Shown piece by piece: positions 17,290-25,591 of a stretch of DNA of 64,000 bases. Numbering within the stretch: position 1 is the stretch's first letter; every line of letters starts with the position of its first letter. The notes beneath the pieces were generated by a model. That model ran no database searches and had not been told where the DNA came from. It was given only the letters and a program-made list of their open reading frames with translations. Made by a program: the position numbers and the translations under genes. The stretch is from Ruminococcus sp. FMBCY1 (lineage in GTDB: Bacteria; Bacillota; Clostridia; Oscillospirales; Acutalibacteraceae): positions 1,860,001 through 1,924,000 of the forward strand of contig NZ_CP074197.1 in assembly GCF_023921805.1 (NCBI RefSeq). Reading direction: 5' to 3'.

Positions 17290-18027
17290 ATGAAAAGAAA
17301 AATAATTGCTTTAATTTCCGTACTTGCACTCAGTTTTTCTGTATTTGCTTTTTCGGTAAGTGCGGTTGAAGGCGAAGAAAGCGGCGGAGAAATTATTGAA
17401 ACCGAGCCTGCTCCCGAGCCGGAACCGACATATGAGCCGGAACCCGAGCCGGAGCCGACATACGAGCCGGAACCCGAACCGACATATGCTCCCGAGCCCG
17501 AACCGACATATGCTCCCGAGCCGGAACCGGAGCCTACAGAGCCTTATTATGAAGAGCCTACTTACAGTTATGATGATAAGCCATACTACAGCGACGGCGA
17601 CGATGTATATGTAGGCGGCGGTCAGTCAACATATACTGTACCCGAAACCACTGCGCCTCCTGCACAGATGTATTCTGTAAGCAAAGATACTATTGACGAT
17701 AAAACGCTTTCACAGAGCGATTGGAACGATATTTCCGCAAATCTCAAAAACGCATCTCTTACCGACAGCGACGGCGATGATTTCAACTTTATCAAGAAAA
17801 ACACAAGTAAATCCGATAACGGACATTGGATGCTTTATGCAGGTATTGTGTGCTTGATTTTAAGTGTTGCAGGTATTGTTTACTTTATTATTGCTACAGT
17901 AAAGAGCCGTGGCAGATACAAATTTGCTCCAGCAACAGGCAAAACCAAAAAGAGAAAATTTGACACCGCAGATGTAGAACTTCCAAAGCAGGATGTATCA
18001 AAAGGCGGTACAAAATTTAAGCATTAA
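17290..18027 (+). CDS. Surface protein with proline/glutamate repeats and a C-terminal membrane anchor
   Basis: A 245-residue protein. It has a signal peptide (MKRKIIALISVLALSFSVFA), a Pro/Glu-rich stalk of about 55 residues built from degenerate units such as PEPEPTYEPEPEPTYAPEP, an acidic Tyr/Asp-rich middle, one membrane segment (about residues 179-200, WMLYAGIVCLILSVAGIVYF), and a short basic tail of about 45 residues inside the cell. The ATG at 17290 is used because GAAAGGAG lies eight bases upstream; an ATG 18 bases earlier sits before that site. The stalk suggests a wall-spanning spacer. Function unknown. Confidence 0.75.
   Translation: MKRKIIALISVLALSFSVFAFSVSAVEGEESGGEIIETEPAPEPEPTYEPEPEPEPTYEPEPEPTYAPEPEPTYAPEPEPEPTEPYYEEPTYSYDDKPYYSDGDDVYVGGGQSTYTVPETTAPPAQMYSVSKDTIDDKTLSQSDWNDISANLKNASLTDSDGDDFNFIKKNTSKSDNGHWMLYAGIVCLILSVAGIVYFIIATVKSRGRYKFAPATGKTKKRKFDTADVELPKQDVSKGGTKFKH
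17403..17545 (+). repeat. Degenerate tandem repeat coding for Pro-Glu-rich stalk
   Basis: Units built from CCCGAGCCGGAACCG and ACATATGAG or ACATATGCT recur with varying length. Such tracts often change in copy number between strains. Confidence 0.75.
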
Positions 18028-18037
18028 TTAAAATTTT

Positions 18038-18070
18038 ATCCCGATAAAGTGCGACTTTATCGGGATTTTT
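18038..18070 (+). terminator. Terminator after the proline-rich surface protein
   Basis: ATCCCGATAAAGT pairs perfectly with ACTTTATCGGGAT around GCG, followed by TTTT. Confidence 0.9.
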
Positions 18071-18110
18071 GCTTTAATTTGGGTAAAATAACAGTTGAGA
18101 AATAGACTTA

Positions 18111-18443
18111 AAAATTTAGGTCAAGCCTTTTTAAAGGCTTGCGGGTTTGGGCAGCGCCCATAAAAATCCTCCGATACAACAATTTATCAGGCGCAAACAG
18201 CCACGCTGTTTGCGTGCTGAAACTAAGTTTGTTAAAACAGGCGGTAGCCTTGTAGAAAAGAATTTATTTATTCATTGTTTAATGAGTGGCTTTTCTTGAT
18301 GCTATCGCTTTTAAAGGCTTTCGCCGTTGTGTTCAAGCCGCCAAACAGCGAGCTGTTCGGCTATCGTTAGCTTGCATAAGCGGAAAGTATTTGTGGGCTT
18401 TGCCCACACCCACGACCTTTGAAAAGGTCGACCAAATTTTTAT
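18111..18443 (-). repeat. MITE-like intergenic element, copy A (reverse orientation)
   Basis: About 333 bp with imperfect inverted ends. The end at 18112 reads AAATTTAGGTCAAGCC and the other end at 18443, read on the minus strand, AAATTTGGTCGACC. Interior hairpins include CGCAAACAGC/GCTGTTTGCG (18192-18201/18205-18214) and GCCAAACAGC/GCTGTTCGGC. It is a reverse-complement relative of the copies near 30.3 and 43.3 kb. Together with the terminator and a hairpin near 18.53 kb it fills the 18028-18546 gap. Confidence 0.8.
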
Positions 18444-18520
18444 AATTTTTAAATTTAATTTTCATCTCAACATAAAAAATAGAACTGTGAGCATAAAATA
18501 CAAAAATCCGCAAAAAATAT

Positions 18521-18540
18521 AACCACCCGGAAAGGTGGTT
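18521..18540 (+). promoter_or_regulatory. Hairpin covering a ribosome-binding site
   Basis: AACCACC pairs with GGTGGTT around CGGAAA. The right arm overlaps the purine-rich site GGAAAGGTGG, eight bases before the ATG at 18547, so folding would limit translation. Confidence 0.5.
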
Positions 18541-18546
18541 AATTTT

Positions 18547-18780
18547 ATGAATAGAAAAGAAAGCAAACGCAACGAGCGGTATCCTATTGAACTGCCGTCA
18601 CGCAACAACGGTTTTGAACATTCACCGATTGTAGATGTTACCGATAACGAAATTTATCCGTATGAACTCAATTCAAGGCGAAATGCGGTATATCAGCCCA
18701 ATGAAAATATTTCGGAGGTTGTGGCTACCGAAATAGAACCTGATTCGGCAGTGCAAACCATTCACGGACGGCAAATGTAG
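18547..18780 (+). CDS. Small hypothetical protein
   Basis: A 77-residue hydrophilic protein with no membrane segment and no recognisable motif. It is Asn-, Glu- and Arg-rich (ERYPIELPSRNNGF, YPYELNSRRNAVYQ), with a loose internal repeat YPIELPSRNN / YPYELNSRRN. A plausible ribosome site precedes the ATG but lies inside a hairpin. Its last 56 bases overlap the end of the opposing YdcF-like gene. The internal repeat and ribosome site favour a real gene, but the overlap leaves doubt. Confidence 0.5.
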   Translation: MNRKESKRNERYPIELPSRNNGFEHSPIVDVTDNEIYPYELNSRRNAVYQPNENISEVVATEIEPDSAVQTIHGRQM

Positions 18781-19513
18781 GAATAAAAACGGGGAAAGTG
18801 TCGGCATTTACCGAGCCGACACTTCCGCTCAGTCCCTGTTGTTTTGTAATTATCTGCGCCCTCAACTGGTGAAAGCCGTCTGTAACTATAGCTTTGTTTT
18901 CGTTAAGTCCGTTTGCTTTAATTATTTCTTCGGAAAATGCAATATTTTCGCCTGTATTTACCGCTTTGTCTTCTATATAAAGCCTGTCCGGAGAAATCCC
19001 TGCCTCGACAATGCAGTTGTACATAGCCTGTGCCTCACTCATCGGTTCATTACTGCCCTGTCCGCCTGTAAGTACAGCTTTTGCATCAGGATTTTCCTGC
19101 AAATATCTAACGGCGCTGTTTATTCTGCCTGTAAGCATCATACTCGGGCCGTCCTCGGTAACTTGAGCGCCAAGTACGATTGCGGTTGCATTTTGTTTTG
19201 GCTGTTGTATGCAGGCAAATGTCATTAGACCCGTAACAATCAAACCGTAGCAAAGAAGTGCGGTAAAGCCAAAATTGATGCCGTACAGAACAATTTTGCC
19301 GAATATATTTTTCTTGAGTTTTTCTTTTAATGATTTGTACTTATTGCGTGTGCCGAATACAAAAATCAGCCATACACACAGCAATCCGCCCACAAGATTG
19401 CCGATGTTGACAATTCCCCACAGAGCGCCCGATACAAACAACAATAAAAATACAATGGCAATTAAGGTAATTATAACTCTGAATATTTTAAAAGCTTTGT
19501 TTTCTTTTTCCAC
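18725..19513 (-). CDS. YdcF/SanA-family (DUF218) membrane protein
   Basis: A 262-residue protein starting at GTG (RBS AAGAGCTGAT). It has three hydrophobic segments in the first 110 residues (for example IITLIAIVFLLLFVSGAL). The DUF218 domain follows: ATAIVLGAQV, GRINSAVRYLQ, AVLTGGQGSNEPMSEAQAM, IEDKAVNTGENI and IVTDGFHQLRA. Members such as SanA, ElyC and YdcF act at the cell envelope, possibly on lipid carriers; the biochemical role is not settled. It is divergent from the DUF1361 gene. Confidence 0.85.
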   Translation of the reverse strand: MEKENKAFKIFRVIITLIAIVFLLLFVSGALWGIVNIGNLVGGLLCVWLIFVFGTRNKYKSLKEKLKKNIFGKIVLYGINFGFTALLCYGLIVTGLMTFACIQQPKQNATAIVLGAQVTEDGPSMMLTGRINSAVRYLQENPDAKAVLTGGQGSNEPMSEAQAMYNCIVEAGISPDRLYIEDKAVNTGENIAFSEEIIKANGLNENKAIVTDGFHQLRAQIITKQQGLSGSVGSVNADTFPVFIPTFAVREWFALPNQVLFR

Positions 19514-19605
19514 AGCTTATCAGCTCTTTTCGTAAATAATTATAATTATTTTAGCATATAAAGCACCGAAAAACAATAACTTTTAACTTTGCTTGCAAAA
19601 TTTTA

Positions 19606-19634
19606 TTGATACCGCAGTGAAAGCGTGATATAAT
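19606..19634 (+). promoter_or_regulatory. Extended -10 promoter of the DUF1361 gene
   Basis: TTGATA (19606-19611), 17 bp, TGATATAAT with core 19629-19634. Confidence 0.7.
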
Positions 19635-19660
19635 AACTTATTATGCAAGGCGGTGACAAT

Positions 19661-20335
19661 ATGAAGTCTGTATTTGCGGGAAACAAAGCGAAGTTTGCTT
19701 ATTTTTCCTTTATATTTATAATAATCTCAACGGCGATGTATACATTTTACGCAAAAGAACCGCATTGGTGGTATATTGTATGGAATGATATTCTTGCTGT
19801 AATTCCGCTGTTTGCGGCAATGCTGTGCGAAGATTATTTCAGTAAGAAAAAAGCTGTTCCTGCTGTAATATTTGGACTTTTGTGGTTATTATTCTTTCCA
19901 AATTCGCCGTATATGATGACGGATTTAAAATATACAAGCTATTTTAAAGAGTCCGCTTATCTTGAATATGAAAAAATCGGAACGAATGTGACCGCTTGGC
20001 TTATTGTGCTGAACTTGACGGTTACGGTTATACTCGGGTTGCTGTTCGGAATGATGTCAATGCGAATAATTCATAAAATAATAAATAAGCGTTTCGGAAA
20101 GGCGACGGGTGTTGCTTTTTGTACAATTACGATTTTACTCAGTTCGTTTGCAATTTATATCGGCAGATATGCAAGAGTAAATTCGTGGGATATTGTTCGC
20201 CCATGGTTTCTCATTGAAAAATCGCTGAACTCAATTACCGCATTTACACCGGTATTTATTCTGCTGTTCAGCATAGCACTCGCAATGATTTATGTGCTTT
20301 ACTGCGCTTTTGATAAATTTATTATTAAAAATTAA
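19661..20335 (+). CDS. DUF1361-family integral membrane protein
   Basis: A 224-residue protein with about six hydrophobic segments. The family hallmark is the LLWLLFFPNSPYMMTDL stretch, where the Asn-Ser-Pro-Tyr motif follows a membrane helix, with IGRYARVNSWDI later. Function is unknown; the family sits in the cytoplasmic membrane. ATG 19661 is chosen over an ATG 18 bases earlier because AAGGCGGTGA is placed properly for it. A promoter lies just upstream, so the gene is transcribed alone. Confidence 0.82.
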   Translation: MKSVFAGNKAKFAYFSFIFIIISTAMYTFYAKEPHWWYIVWNDILAVIPLFAAMLCEDYFSKKKAVPAVIFGLLWLLFFPNSPYMMTDLKYTSYFKESAYLEYEKIGTNVTAWLIVLNLTVTVILGLLFGMMSMRIIHKIINKRFGKATGVAFCTITILLSSFAIYIGRYARVNSWDIVRPWFLIEKSLNSITAFTPVFILLFSIALAMIYVLYCAFDKFIIKN

Positions 20336-20340
20336 AGGTT

Positions 20341-20439
20341 CTTTATCAAAAGTTGGGATAAATTATGGTTTAGTACAGAAAGTTTAGTTTAATAAATTCA
20401 AAATTTAGGTCAACCCTTAAAAAAGGTTGACCTAAATTT
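20341..20439. repeat. Collapsed intergenic repeat with a perfect 15-bp hairpin
   Basis: The outer-arm signature CTTTATCAAAAGTTGGGATA is followed by AAATTTAGGTCAACC (20401-20415) and its exact inverse GGTTGACCTAAATTT (20425-20439). The two ends of the larger element are thus brought together into one hairpin, which may also act as a terminator between the convergent genes. Confidence 0.65.
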
Positions 20440-20470
20440 ATAAATCTAAAGTTTGGTGCGCTGACATAAA

Positions 20471-22012
20471 TTATTCATTATTTTTATGAGAAAACTCATT
20501 GTAGAGGTTTTCAAGTTCGGGCAAAATGTCTACATACGGAGATTCGCAGGCGGTTTCAAATGGACTGCTCTTTTTACTCTTCAGGTTTTCTGCGGCAGAT
20601 TTTTCGGGTACATTTATTGTGCCTGCACCTGCCACACAGCCGCCCGGACAAGCCATACCCTCAAGCAGGTATCCGTTATATTTGCCTGCTTTCGCCATTC
20701 TTAACAATTTCATACACTCGTCAAGTCCCTGTGCGTTTGCAATTTTTACTTCACGCTCAGGGTTCATTCTGTGTATTGCATTTACAACCGCTTTTGCAAC
20801 ACCGCCGCTTACGGCAAAACCTCTGCCGTCCGCACTTGAGAAAGAAAGCGGTTTTTCATCGGGTTCAAGCGCCGCAAAATCTACCTCTTTGGCGGCAAAC
20901 ATTCCCGCCACTTCTTCAAAAGTGAGCACAAAATCAATGTCACTTCTTATACTTCTGCGGCTTGCCTCAAGCTTTTTAGCCGCACAAGGGCCGATAAATA
21001 CTACTCTGCAACCCGGATGATCCTGCTTTGTAAGTCTGCCTGTAAGTACCATAGGGGTGAGAGCCATTGAAATGTAAGACGCAATGTCGGGAAATGTCTT
21101 TTTAGCCATAACGCTCCATGCGGGACAGCACGAAGTAGCCATAAACGGCTGTTTGGCAGGCACTTCTTCCATAAAGTCTTTTGCCTCTTCAACGGTGCAA
21201 AGATCGGCTCCAACGGCAACCTCTACAACATCTTCAAAGCCGAGTGCCTTGAACGCATTTCTTATTTTTGTTGCGGGAAGTCCTGCAAACTGACCCGCAA
21301 CGGCGGGTGCAACTGCGGCATAAACGGGAGTATCACTCTGTAAAGCCTTTATTGTTTGGAAAATCTGGCTTTTGTCAACAATTGCGCTGAACGGACAGCT
21401 TACAAGGCACATTCCGCAGCTTACGCATTTGTTGTAGTCAATATCCGCTCTGCCGTATTCATCACTGTGAATTGCTTTCATACCGCAGGCAGCTGCGCAG
21501 GGGCGCTCCTGCTTTATAATTGCATTGTAAGGGCACGCACTTTGGCACTTGCCGCACTTAATGCATTTTTCTTCGTCAATAAAAGATTTGCCGTGCACGA
21601 TTGAGATAGCGCCTTTCGGGCAAACCTCGGTACAAGGGTGTTCAAGACAACCTTGACAGCCGTTGCTTACGAACACACGCTTTTCGGGACAGCTGTGGCA
21701 AGCGAACTTAATAATATTAATCAGCGGCGGTTCATATACCTTTTCGTCAATCATACTTTCTTCAACGCCTGTCGAAATAGGCGCTTGTTCATCTGCCGAC
21801 AACAGGTTAAGTCCCATGGCAAGGCGCAGTCTTTCACCTACAATGGCACGCTCAAGGAAAACGCTTTCTCTGTAAGTGGAAATCTCGCCCGGGATAATTT
21901 TGTAAGGCAGACTTTCAAATTTAGAATAATCACCGCCCTCGTACGCAAAACGAGCAACTTCGGTAAATATCTGCTGACGAATTTTAGTCTTTGAAGAATA
22001 CAATCCTCTCAT
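20471..22012 (-). CDS. Monomeric [FeFe]-hydrogenase, group B-like
   Basis: A 513-residue cytoplasmic iron-sulphur enzyme predicted to interconvert protons and H2. Ferredoxin-type clusters are visible as CEGCLEHPCTEVCP-like and CIKCGKCQSACP / CVSCGMCLVSCP motifs. The H-cluster motifs are TSCCPAW (about residue 291), GPCAAKK (about 341) and MACPGGCVAG (about 452). GPCAAKK in place of MPCxxK and the lack of a 2Fe-2S N-terminal domain fit the group B (HydB-like) type. GGGAG precedes the ATG at 22012. No maturase genes (HydE, HydF, HydG) are nearby. H2 release during fermentation is the likely role, though this group is little characterised. Confidence 0.88.
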   Translation of the reverse strand: MRGLYSSKTKIRQQIFTEVARFAYEGGDYSKFESLPYKIIPGEISTYRESVFLERAIVGERLRLAMGLNLLSADEQAPISTGVEESMIDEKVYEPPLINIIKFACHSCPEKRVFVSNGCQGCLEHPCTEVCPKGAISIVHGKSFIDEEKCIKCGKCQSACPYNAIIKQERPCAAACGMKAIHSDEYGRADIDYNKCVSCGMCLVSCPFSAIVDKSQIFQTIKALQSDTPVYAAVAPAVAGQFAGLPATKIRNAFKALGFEDVVEVAVGADLCTVEEAKDFMEEVPAKQPFMATSCCPAWSVMAKKTFPDIASYISMALTPMVLTGRLTKQDHPGCRVVFIGPCAAKKLEASRRSIRSDIDFVLTFEEVAGMFAAKEVDFAALEPDEKPLSFSSADGRGFAVSGGVAKAVVNAIHRMNPEREVKIANAQGLDECMKLLRMAKAGKYNGYLLEGMACPGGCVAGAGTINVPEKSAAENLKSKKSSPFETACESPYVDILPELENLYNEFSHKNNE

Positions 22013-22170
22013 AATTAAAACTCCCGTTATTTCATATTTTTTCTGTTTAATGCAAAAATTCAATTATTTTGCAAGTTTATTCGATACATTTCAATAAAAT
22101 TATACAACAGCGGCTAAAATATTTCAACAACAATTTTGTAAATTTAATAGCAAAATATTCTAAAAATGCA

Positions 22171-22199
22171 TTGACTTTTGTTTATTTTTGATTTATTAT
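22171..22199 (+). promoter_or_regulatory. Promoter of the zinc-ribbon membrane protein
   Basis: TTGACT (22171-22176), 17 bp, TATTAT (22194-22199). Confidence 0.65.
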
Positions 22200-22235
22200 A
22201 GCAGTGTATAAACATAAATATAGGAGAACTTTATT

Positions 22236-23714
22236 ATGAAATGTCCAAACTGCGGATTTGATTGCGAGGGCAACTTTTGCACAATGTGCGGAACTTCGCT
22301 TAAATCACAATCACCACAAACCGAAAATAAACAGAACCCATATAAAAATATTGAGAACAAACAACCCTTAAACAATTCTGCATCGGCAGAACAAAACCAA
22401 AATAATACAAATTATGCCAACACTGCACAACAGAATAATTATCAAAATGTTCAGGCTCAACCGCAGCAAAGTAATTTTTCGGGTACACAGCCTCAACAGC
22501 AGACGAATTTTTCTTATATTCCACAGCAAAGACCAAACGGTTTTGTAAATGTTCCCGTACAGGGGCAGAACGGAGTTGCGCCTATTCCCACACAATCGCC
22601 TGTACCTAAAAAGAACAGCGGCAGAACAGGAAAAATTGTTGCCGCCTGCATACTCGGCGGAGTAATTTTGGCAGGTGTGGTAATTGTAATAGTGTCTGCC
22701 ATAGTAAACAGTCTCGATTTACAACTGTCGGAACCCACAGATGTTGATAAAATTGACTCTACTCAATACAAAGTAGGAGAGAAAGCCGAAACATTGTTTG
22801 GCGGCATAACAATGACCGATATTCAAACAGGTGCTTTTTCGTTAGAGTCAATGACATCCTCATATGATGCTCCGAAAGAGTATAAGTTTGATTTTTATGT
22901 TGAAAATACCACCGACGATGATTTCACAATATCTTTTGATGATTTTAATGTTACCGTCAAGGACAGCAGTATGAATTATTCGTTTACAAATGTCAGCGTT
23001 GACGGAAATCCCGATAAACTCACAATAAAACCGCATACAAGCGACACATTTACCATATATCGCTGTGATTCAAATCGTAAAGAGGACGGCAGTTTGAAGA
23101 TAAACTATAATTATGAGTGCGGCGATAGTAAAGGCAAGGTTGTTTTTACAAAGAACTGCGATAAAATTTACAGCAGTTTATTTGAAGAGGCAGATACCGA
23201 TTTCGGTACTGTAAAAGTAACTGATGTAACAAAGCCGAGCACAAAATATATTTATGATACCTATATTAAGGGCAGTAACCTGCAAACGGGCGGCGCTACA
23301 TTAGATGAAAGCGATTTTGACGACAGCGTTGCTTATGATACGGAAACCTTTGCGATATATGAATTTACCGTTAATGCCGATAATTTCAGTAACAGCGGCA
23401 AAAAAGTATATTTAAAGGAAATTTCAGCGTCTGAAGACACAGATGCGGACATAGTTCCTTATGACGGACTGTCTTCCGATTATATTATTCCGATTGCGGT
23501 TGTAAGCGACAATTATAAATATTTTATCAGTGATTATGATTCTCAAAGTTTGAATTTAATGATTGACAGTGATAAAACAACTACATTTAAATACATAGCG
23601 GCTATCAGAAAAGACAGCGATTATTATTTTAATATGAGCTTTAAGTTTGACAACGGAAACACCGTAATTACAGAAACAAGCGTTGACGAACTTGAAGAAA
23701 ATATCAATAATTAA
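22236..23714 (+). CDS. Zinc-ribbon membrane protein with an extracytoplasmic beta domain
   Basis: A 492-residue protein. A zinc ribbon at the N-terminus (CPNCGFDCEGNFCTMCG, residues 3-19), a Gln/Asn-rich linker of about 100 residues (many NNQ and QQ runs), one membrane helix (about 129-152, KIVAACILGGVILAGVVIVI), then about 340 residues outside with Ser/Asp-rich beta-strand patterns, possibly two DUF4352- or DUF5067-like domains. The ribbon faces the cytoplasm and the large domain the wall side. A sensory or scaffold role is possible; the function is unknown. GGAGAAC precedes the ATG. Confidence 0.72.
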   Translation: MKCPNCGFDCEGNFCTMCGTSLKSQSPQTENKQNPYKNIENKQPLNNSASAEQNQNNTNYANTAQQNNYQNVQAQPQQSNFSGTQPQQQTNFSYIPQQRPNGFVNVPVQGQNGVAPIPTQSPVPKKNSGRTGKIVAACILGGVILAGVVIVIVSAIVNSLDLQLSEPTDVDKIDSTQYKVGEKAETLFGGITMTDIQTGAFSLESMTSSYDAPKEYKFDFYVENTTDDDFTISFDDFNVTVKDSSMNYSFTNVSVDGNPDKLTIKPHTSDTFTIYRCDSNRKEDGSLKINYNYECGDSKGKVVFTKNCDKIYSSLFEEADTDFGTVKVTDVTKPSTKYIYDTYIKGSNLQTGGATLDESDFDDSVAYDTETFAIYEFTVNADNFSNSGKKVYLKEISASEDTDADIVPYDGLSSDYIIPIAVVSDNYKYFISDYDSQSLNLMIDSDKTTTFKYIAAIRKDSDYYFNMSFKFDNGNTVITETSVDELEENINN

Positions 23715-23733
23715 TGTAAATTGAATAAAAAAT

Positions 23734-23772
23734 AAATGACCGTAAATCCGATAAAGATTGCGGTCATTTTTT
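23734..23772 (+). terminator. Terminator after the zinc-ribbon gene
   Basis: AAATGACCG (23734-23742) pairs with CGGTCATTT (23761-23769), followed by T-rich sequence. Confidence 0.8.
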
Positions 23773-23782
23773 AATCGGGCAA

Positions 23783-23818
23783 AGTTTTTAACATTATATT
23801 ATAATTATGTTAAAAACT
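23783..23818. repeat. Perfect 12-bp inverted repeat in the gap before the glycopolymer locus
   Basis: AGTTTTTAACAT (23783-23794) and ATGTTAAAAACT (23807-23818) flank a 12-base AT loop. The arm is weak as a terminator and could be an operator or an IS remnant. Apart from this, the terminator and a promoter, the gap 23715-24064 shows only AT-rich sequence. Confidence 0.5.
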
Positions 23819-23975
23819 CTGTGCCGAATTAAATGTAACAATATTGTAAAGTATAATTTGTATAATAATTCTTTTTTTAAGACATTGTAAGTATTATGTG
23901 TATTATTTGCAAATTCTTTAACAGAAAAATTGCAGAAAAGCTCTCAAAATTCGTCACACGAAAAATACACAATAC

Positions 23976-24004
23976 TTGAAATATTGACAGTATAATGATA
24001 TAAT
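23976..24004 (+). promoter_or_regulatory. Strong extended -10 promoter of the surface-glycopolymer operon
   Basis: TTGAAA (23976-23981), 17 bp, TGATATAAT with core 23999-24004. It lies about 55 bases before the exporter permease. Confidence 0.75.
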
Positions 24005-24064
24005 TCAAGATAGGTTATTATGTGTCAGAATGAAATTTTATGATTTGGAAGTGAGTTATTAAAG

Positions 24065-24847
24065 ATGAGCAGATTTTTTAAGGACATCAAAAAATTCTTT
24101 AACTACACGGTATTTTCTTCAAAGGCGGAACTTAAGTCCGAAGTAGCGGGCTCTTTCTTGAGCTGGCTGTGGTGGATTCTTGATCCGTTCTTCTTTATGC
24201 TTGTGTATTCGTTTATCGCAATCCTTGTATTTAAGAGCGGCGAGCCGTATTTCCCGGTATTCGTATTTATCGGTCTTAACTGTTGGCAGTTCTTCAGCAA
24301 GGTTGTTAAAAGCTGCGTAAAAGTCGTGCAGTCCAAAAAGATGATTGTCACGAAAGTTTATATACCTAAGCACATATTTATTCTTGAAAAAATCGGTGTT
24401 TACGGTTTTAAGATGCTCGTATCCTATGCTCTTACGGTTCTTTTGATGATTATTTACCAAGTGCCTTTGAGCTGGCGTATGTTCTGGGCACTGCCGATTA
24501 TGGCCCTTTTGGTGGTAATCACATTTGCTTGCAGTACAATTATGCTCCACTTTGGCGTATTTGTTGAGGACTTGCTCAATGTAATTACTATTGTGCTACA
24601 GCTCGGATTCTACATTTCAGGTATTTTCTATTCAATCGAAAATAAACTTGACGGTATTTTGGGTGAGCTTTTGATTAAATGTAATCCGATAGCTCTTATT
24701 ATCTGCGATTTAAGACGAGTGCTTATTTATAATCAGGATCCACACTGGGTAGCATTGCTTGCGTGGTTTGTTGTTGGCATCGTTATCAGTGTTATTGGCA
24801 TCAGAACGATTTATAAGCACGAAAACAGCTATGTAAAGGTGATTTAA
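24065..24847 (+). CDS. ABC-2 polysaccharide/teichoic acid exporter permease (TagG-like)
   Basis: A 260-residue integral membrane protein with about six helices (for example WWILDPFFFMLVYSFIAILVF and MFWALPIMALLVVITFACST). It belongs to the ABC-2 family that moves lipid-linked surface polymers across the membrane. The N-terminal amphipathic segment SELKSEVAGSF-like (here KAELKSEVAGSFLSWLWW) and CNPIALIICDLRRVL near the end are family features. It is followed two bases later by the ATPase, so the two form one exporter. It opens a five-gene operon of glycerophosphate- and sugar-phosphate-transferring enzymes, which implies a phosphodiester-linked polymer as cargo. Confidence 0.88.
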   Translation: MSRFFKDIKKFFNYTVFSSKAELKSEVAGSFLSWLWWILDPFFFMLVYSFIAILVFKSGEPYFPVFVFIGLNCWQFFSKVVKSCVKVVQSKKMIVTKVYIPKHIFILEKIGVYGFKMLVSYALTVLLMIIYQVPLSWRMFWALPIMALLVVITFACSTIMLHFGVFVEDLLNVITIVLQLGFYISGIFYSIENKLDGILGELLIKCNPIALIICDLRRVLIYNQDPHWVALLAWFVVGIVISVIGIRTIYKHENSYVKVI

Positions 24848-24849
24848 TT

Positions 24850-25581
24850 ATGGGAGAATCAGCAATTTCAGTCAGAAATGTTAAAATTAAATACAGATGT
24901 TTTAAAAAGGTTTCGCTTTTAAAGTCTATTTTTGCACCGAGAAAGAATAAGAAAATTGAGTATTTTGAGGCTGTAAAGGGTGTTTCTTTTGAGGTTGAAA
25001 AGGGTCAGATTTTGGGTATTGTCGGCAAAAACGGCAGTGGTAAATCAACCCTTTTAAAAGCTATAGCAGGTATTTTCTCGCCTGACGAAGGCGAAATCGA
25101 CCTTCACGGTCATTCGATTTCCTTGCTTTCAATCGGCGTAGGCTTTCAGAATAAATTAAGCGGCAGGGAAAATATTTTCCTTTCGGGTATGCTTTTAGGC
25201 TTTGAAAGACCGCAGATTGAAGAAAAACTCGACGAAATCATTGAATTTTCCGAACTCGGTGACTTTATTGACCGCCCTGTAAAGACATATTCAAGCGGTA
25301 TGTACTCTAAACTTGCGTTCTCAATTACGGCGATTCTCGAAACCGAGATTATGCTTATTGATGAGGTCTTGAGCGTTGGTGACGCAAAGTTTAAGAAGAA
25401 GAGCTACGAAAAAATGCGTAGCCTTATTATGAACAAAGACAGAACCGTTGTTATTGTATCGCACAGCTCCGACACACTCAGAAAACTCTGTGACAATATT
25501 CTTTGGCTGCACGATGGCGTAGTAAAGATGCAGGGCACTACCGAAGAGGTGCTTCCTTTATACGAAGAGTTTATGTCTTAA
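24850..25581 (+). CDS. ABC exporter ATPase (TagH-like)
   Basis: A 243-residue nucleotide-binding subunit. Walker A GIVGKNGSGKSTLLKAI (about residues 56-72), signature YSSGMYSKL, Walker B IMLIDEVLSVGD and switch His in VIVSHSSDTLRKL are all present. The signature reads SSGM rather than SGGQ, as is common in the polysaccharide/teichoate subfamily. It lacks the long C-terminal carbohydrate-recognition or TagH extension, so cargo specificity likely resides in the permease. It energises the adjacent permease. Confidence 0.9.
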   Translation: MGESAISVRNVKIKYRCFKKVSLLKSIFAPRKNKKIEYFEAVKGVSFEVEKGQILGIVGKNGSGKSTLLKAIAGIFSPDEGEIDLHGHSISLLSIGVGFQNKLSGRENIFLSGMLLGFERPQIEEKLDEIIEFSELGDFIDRPVKTYSSGMYSKLAFSITAILETEIMLIDEVLSVGDAKFKKKSYEKMRSLIMNKDRTVVIVSHSSDTLRKLCDNILWLHDGVVKMQGTTEEVLPLYEEFMS

Positions 25582-25591
25582 CGGTGGCGGT

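Noticed and set aside
21638..21994. Plus-strand open frames opposite the hydrogenase gene
   Set aside because: They are shadows of Cys-rich coding sequence; no ribosome sites or family motifs are present.
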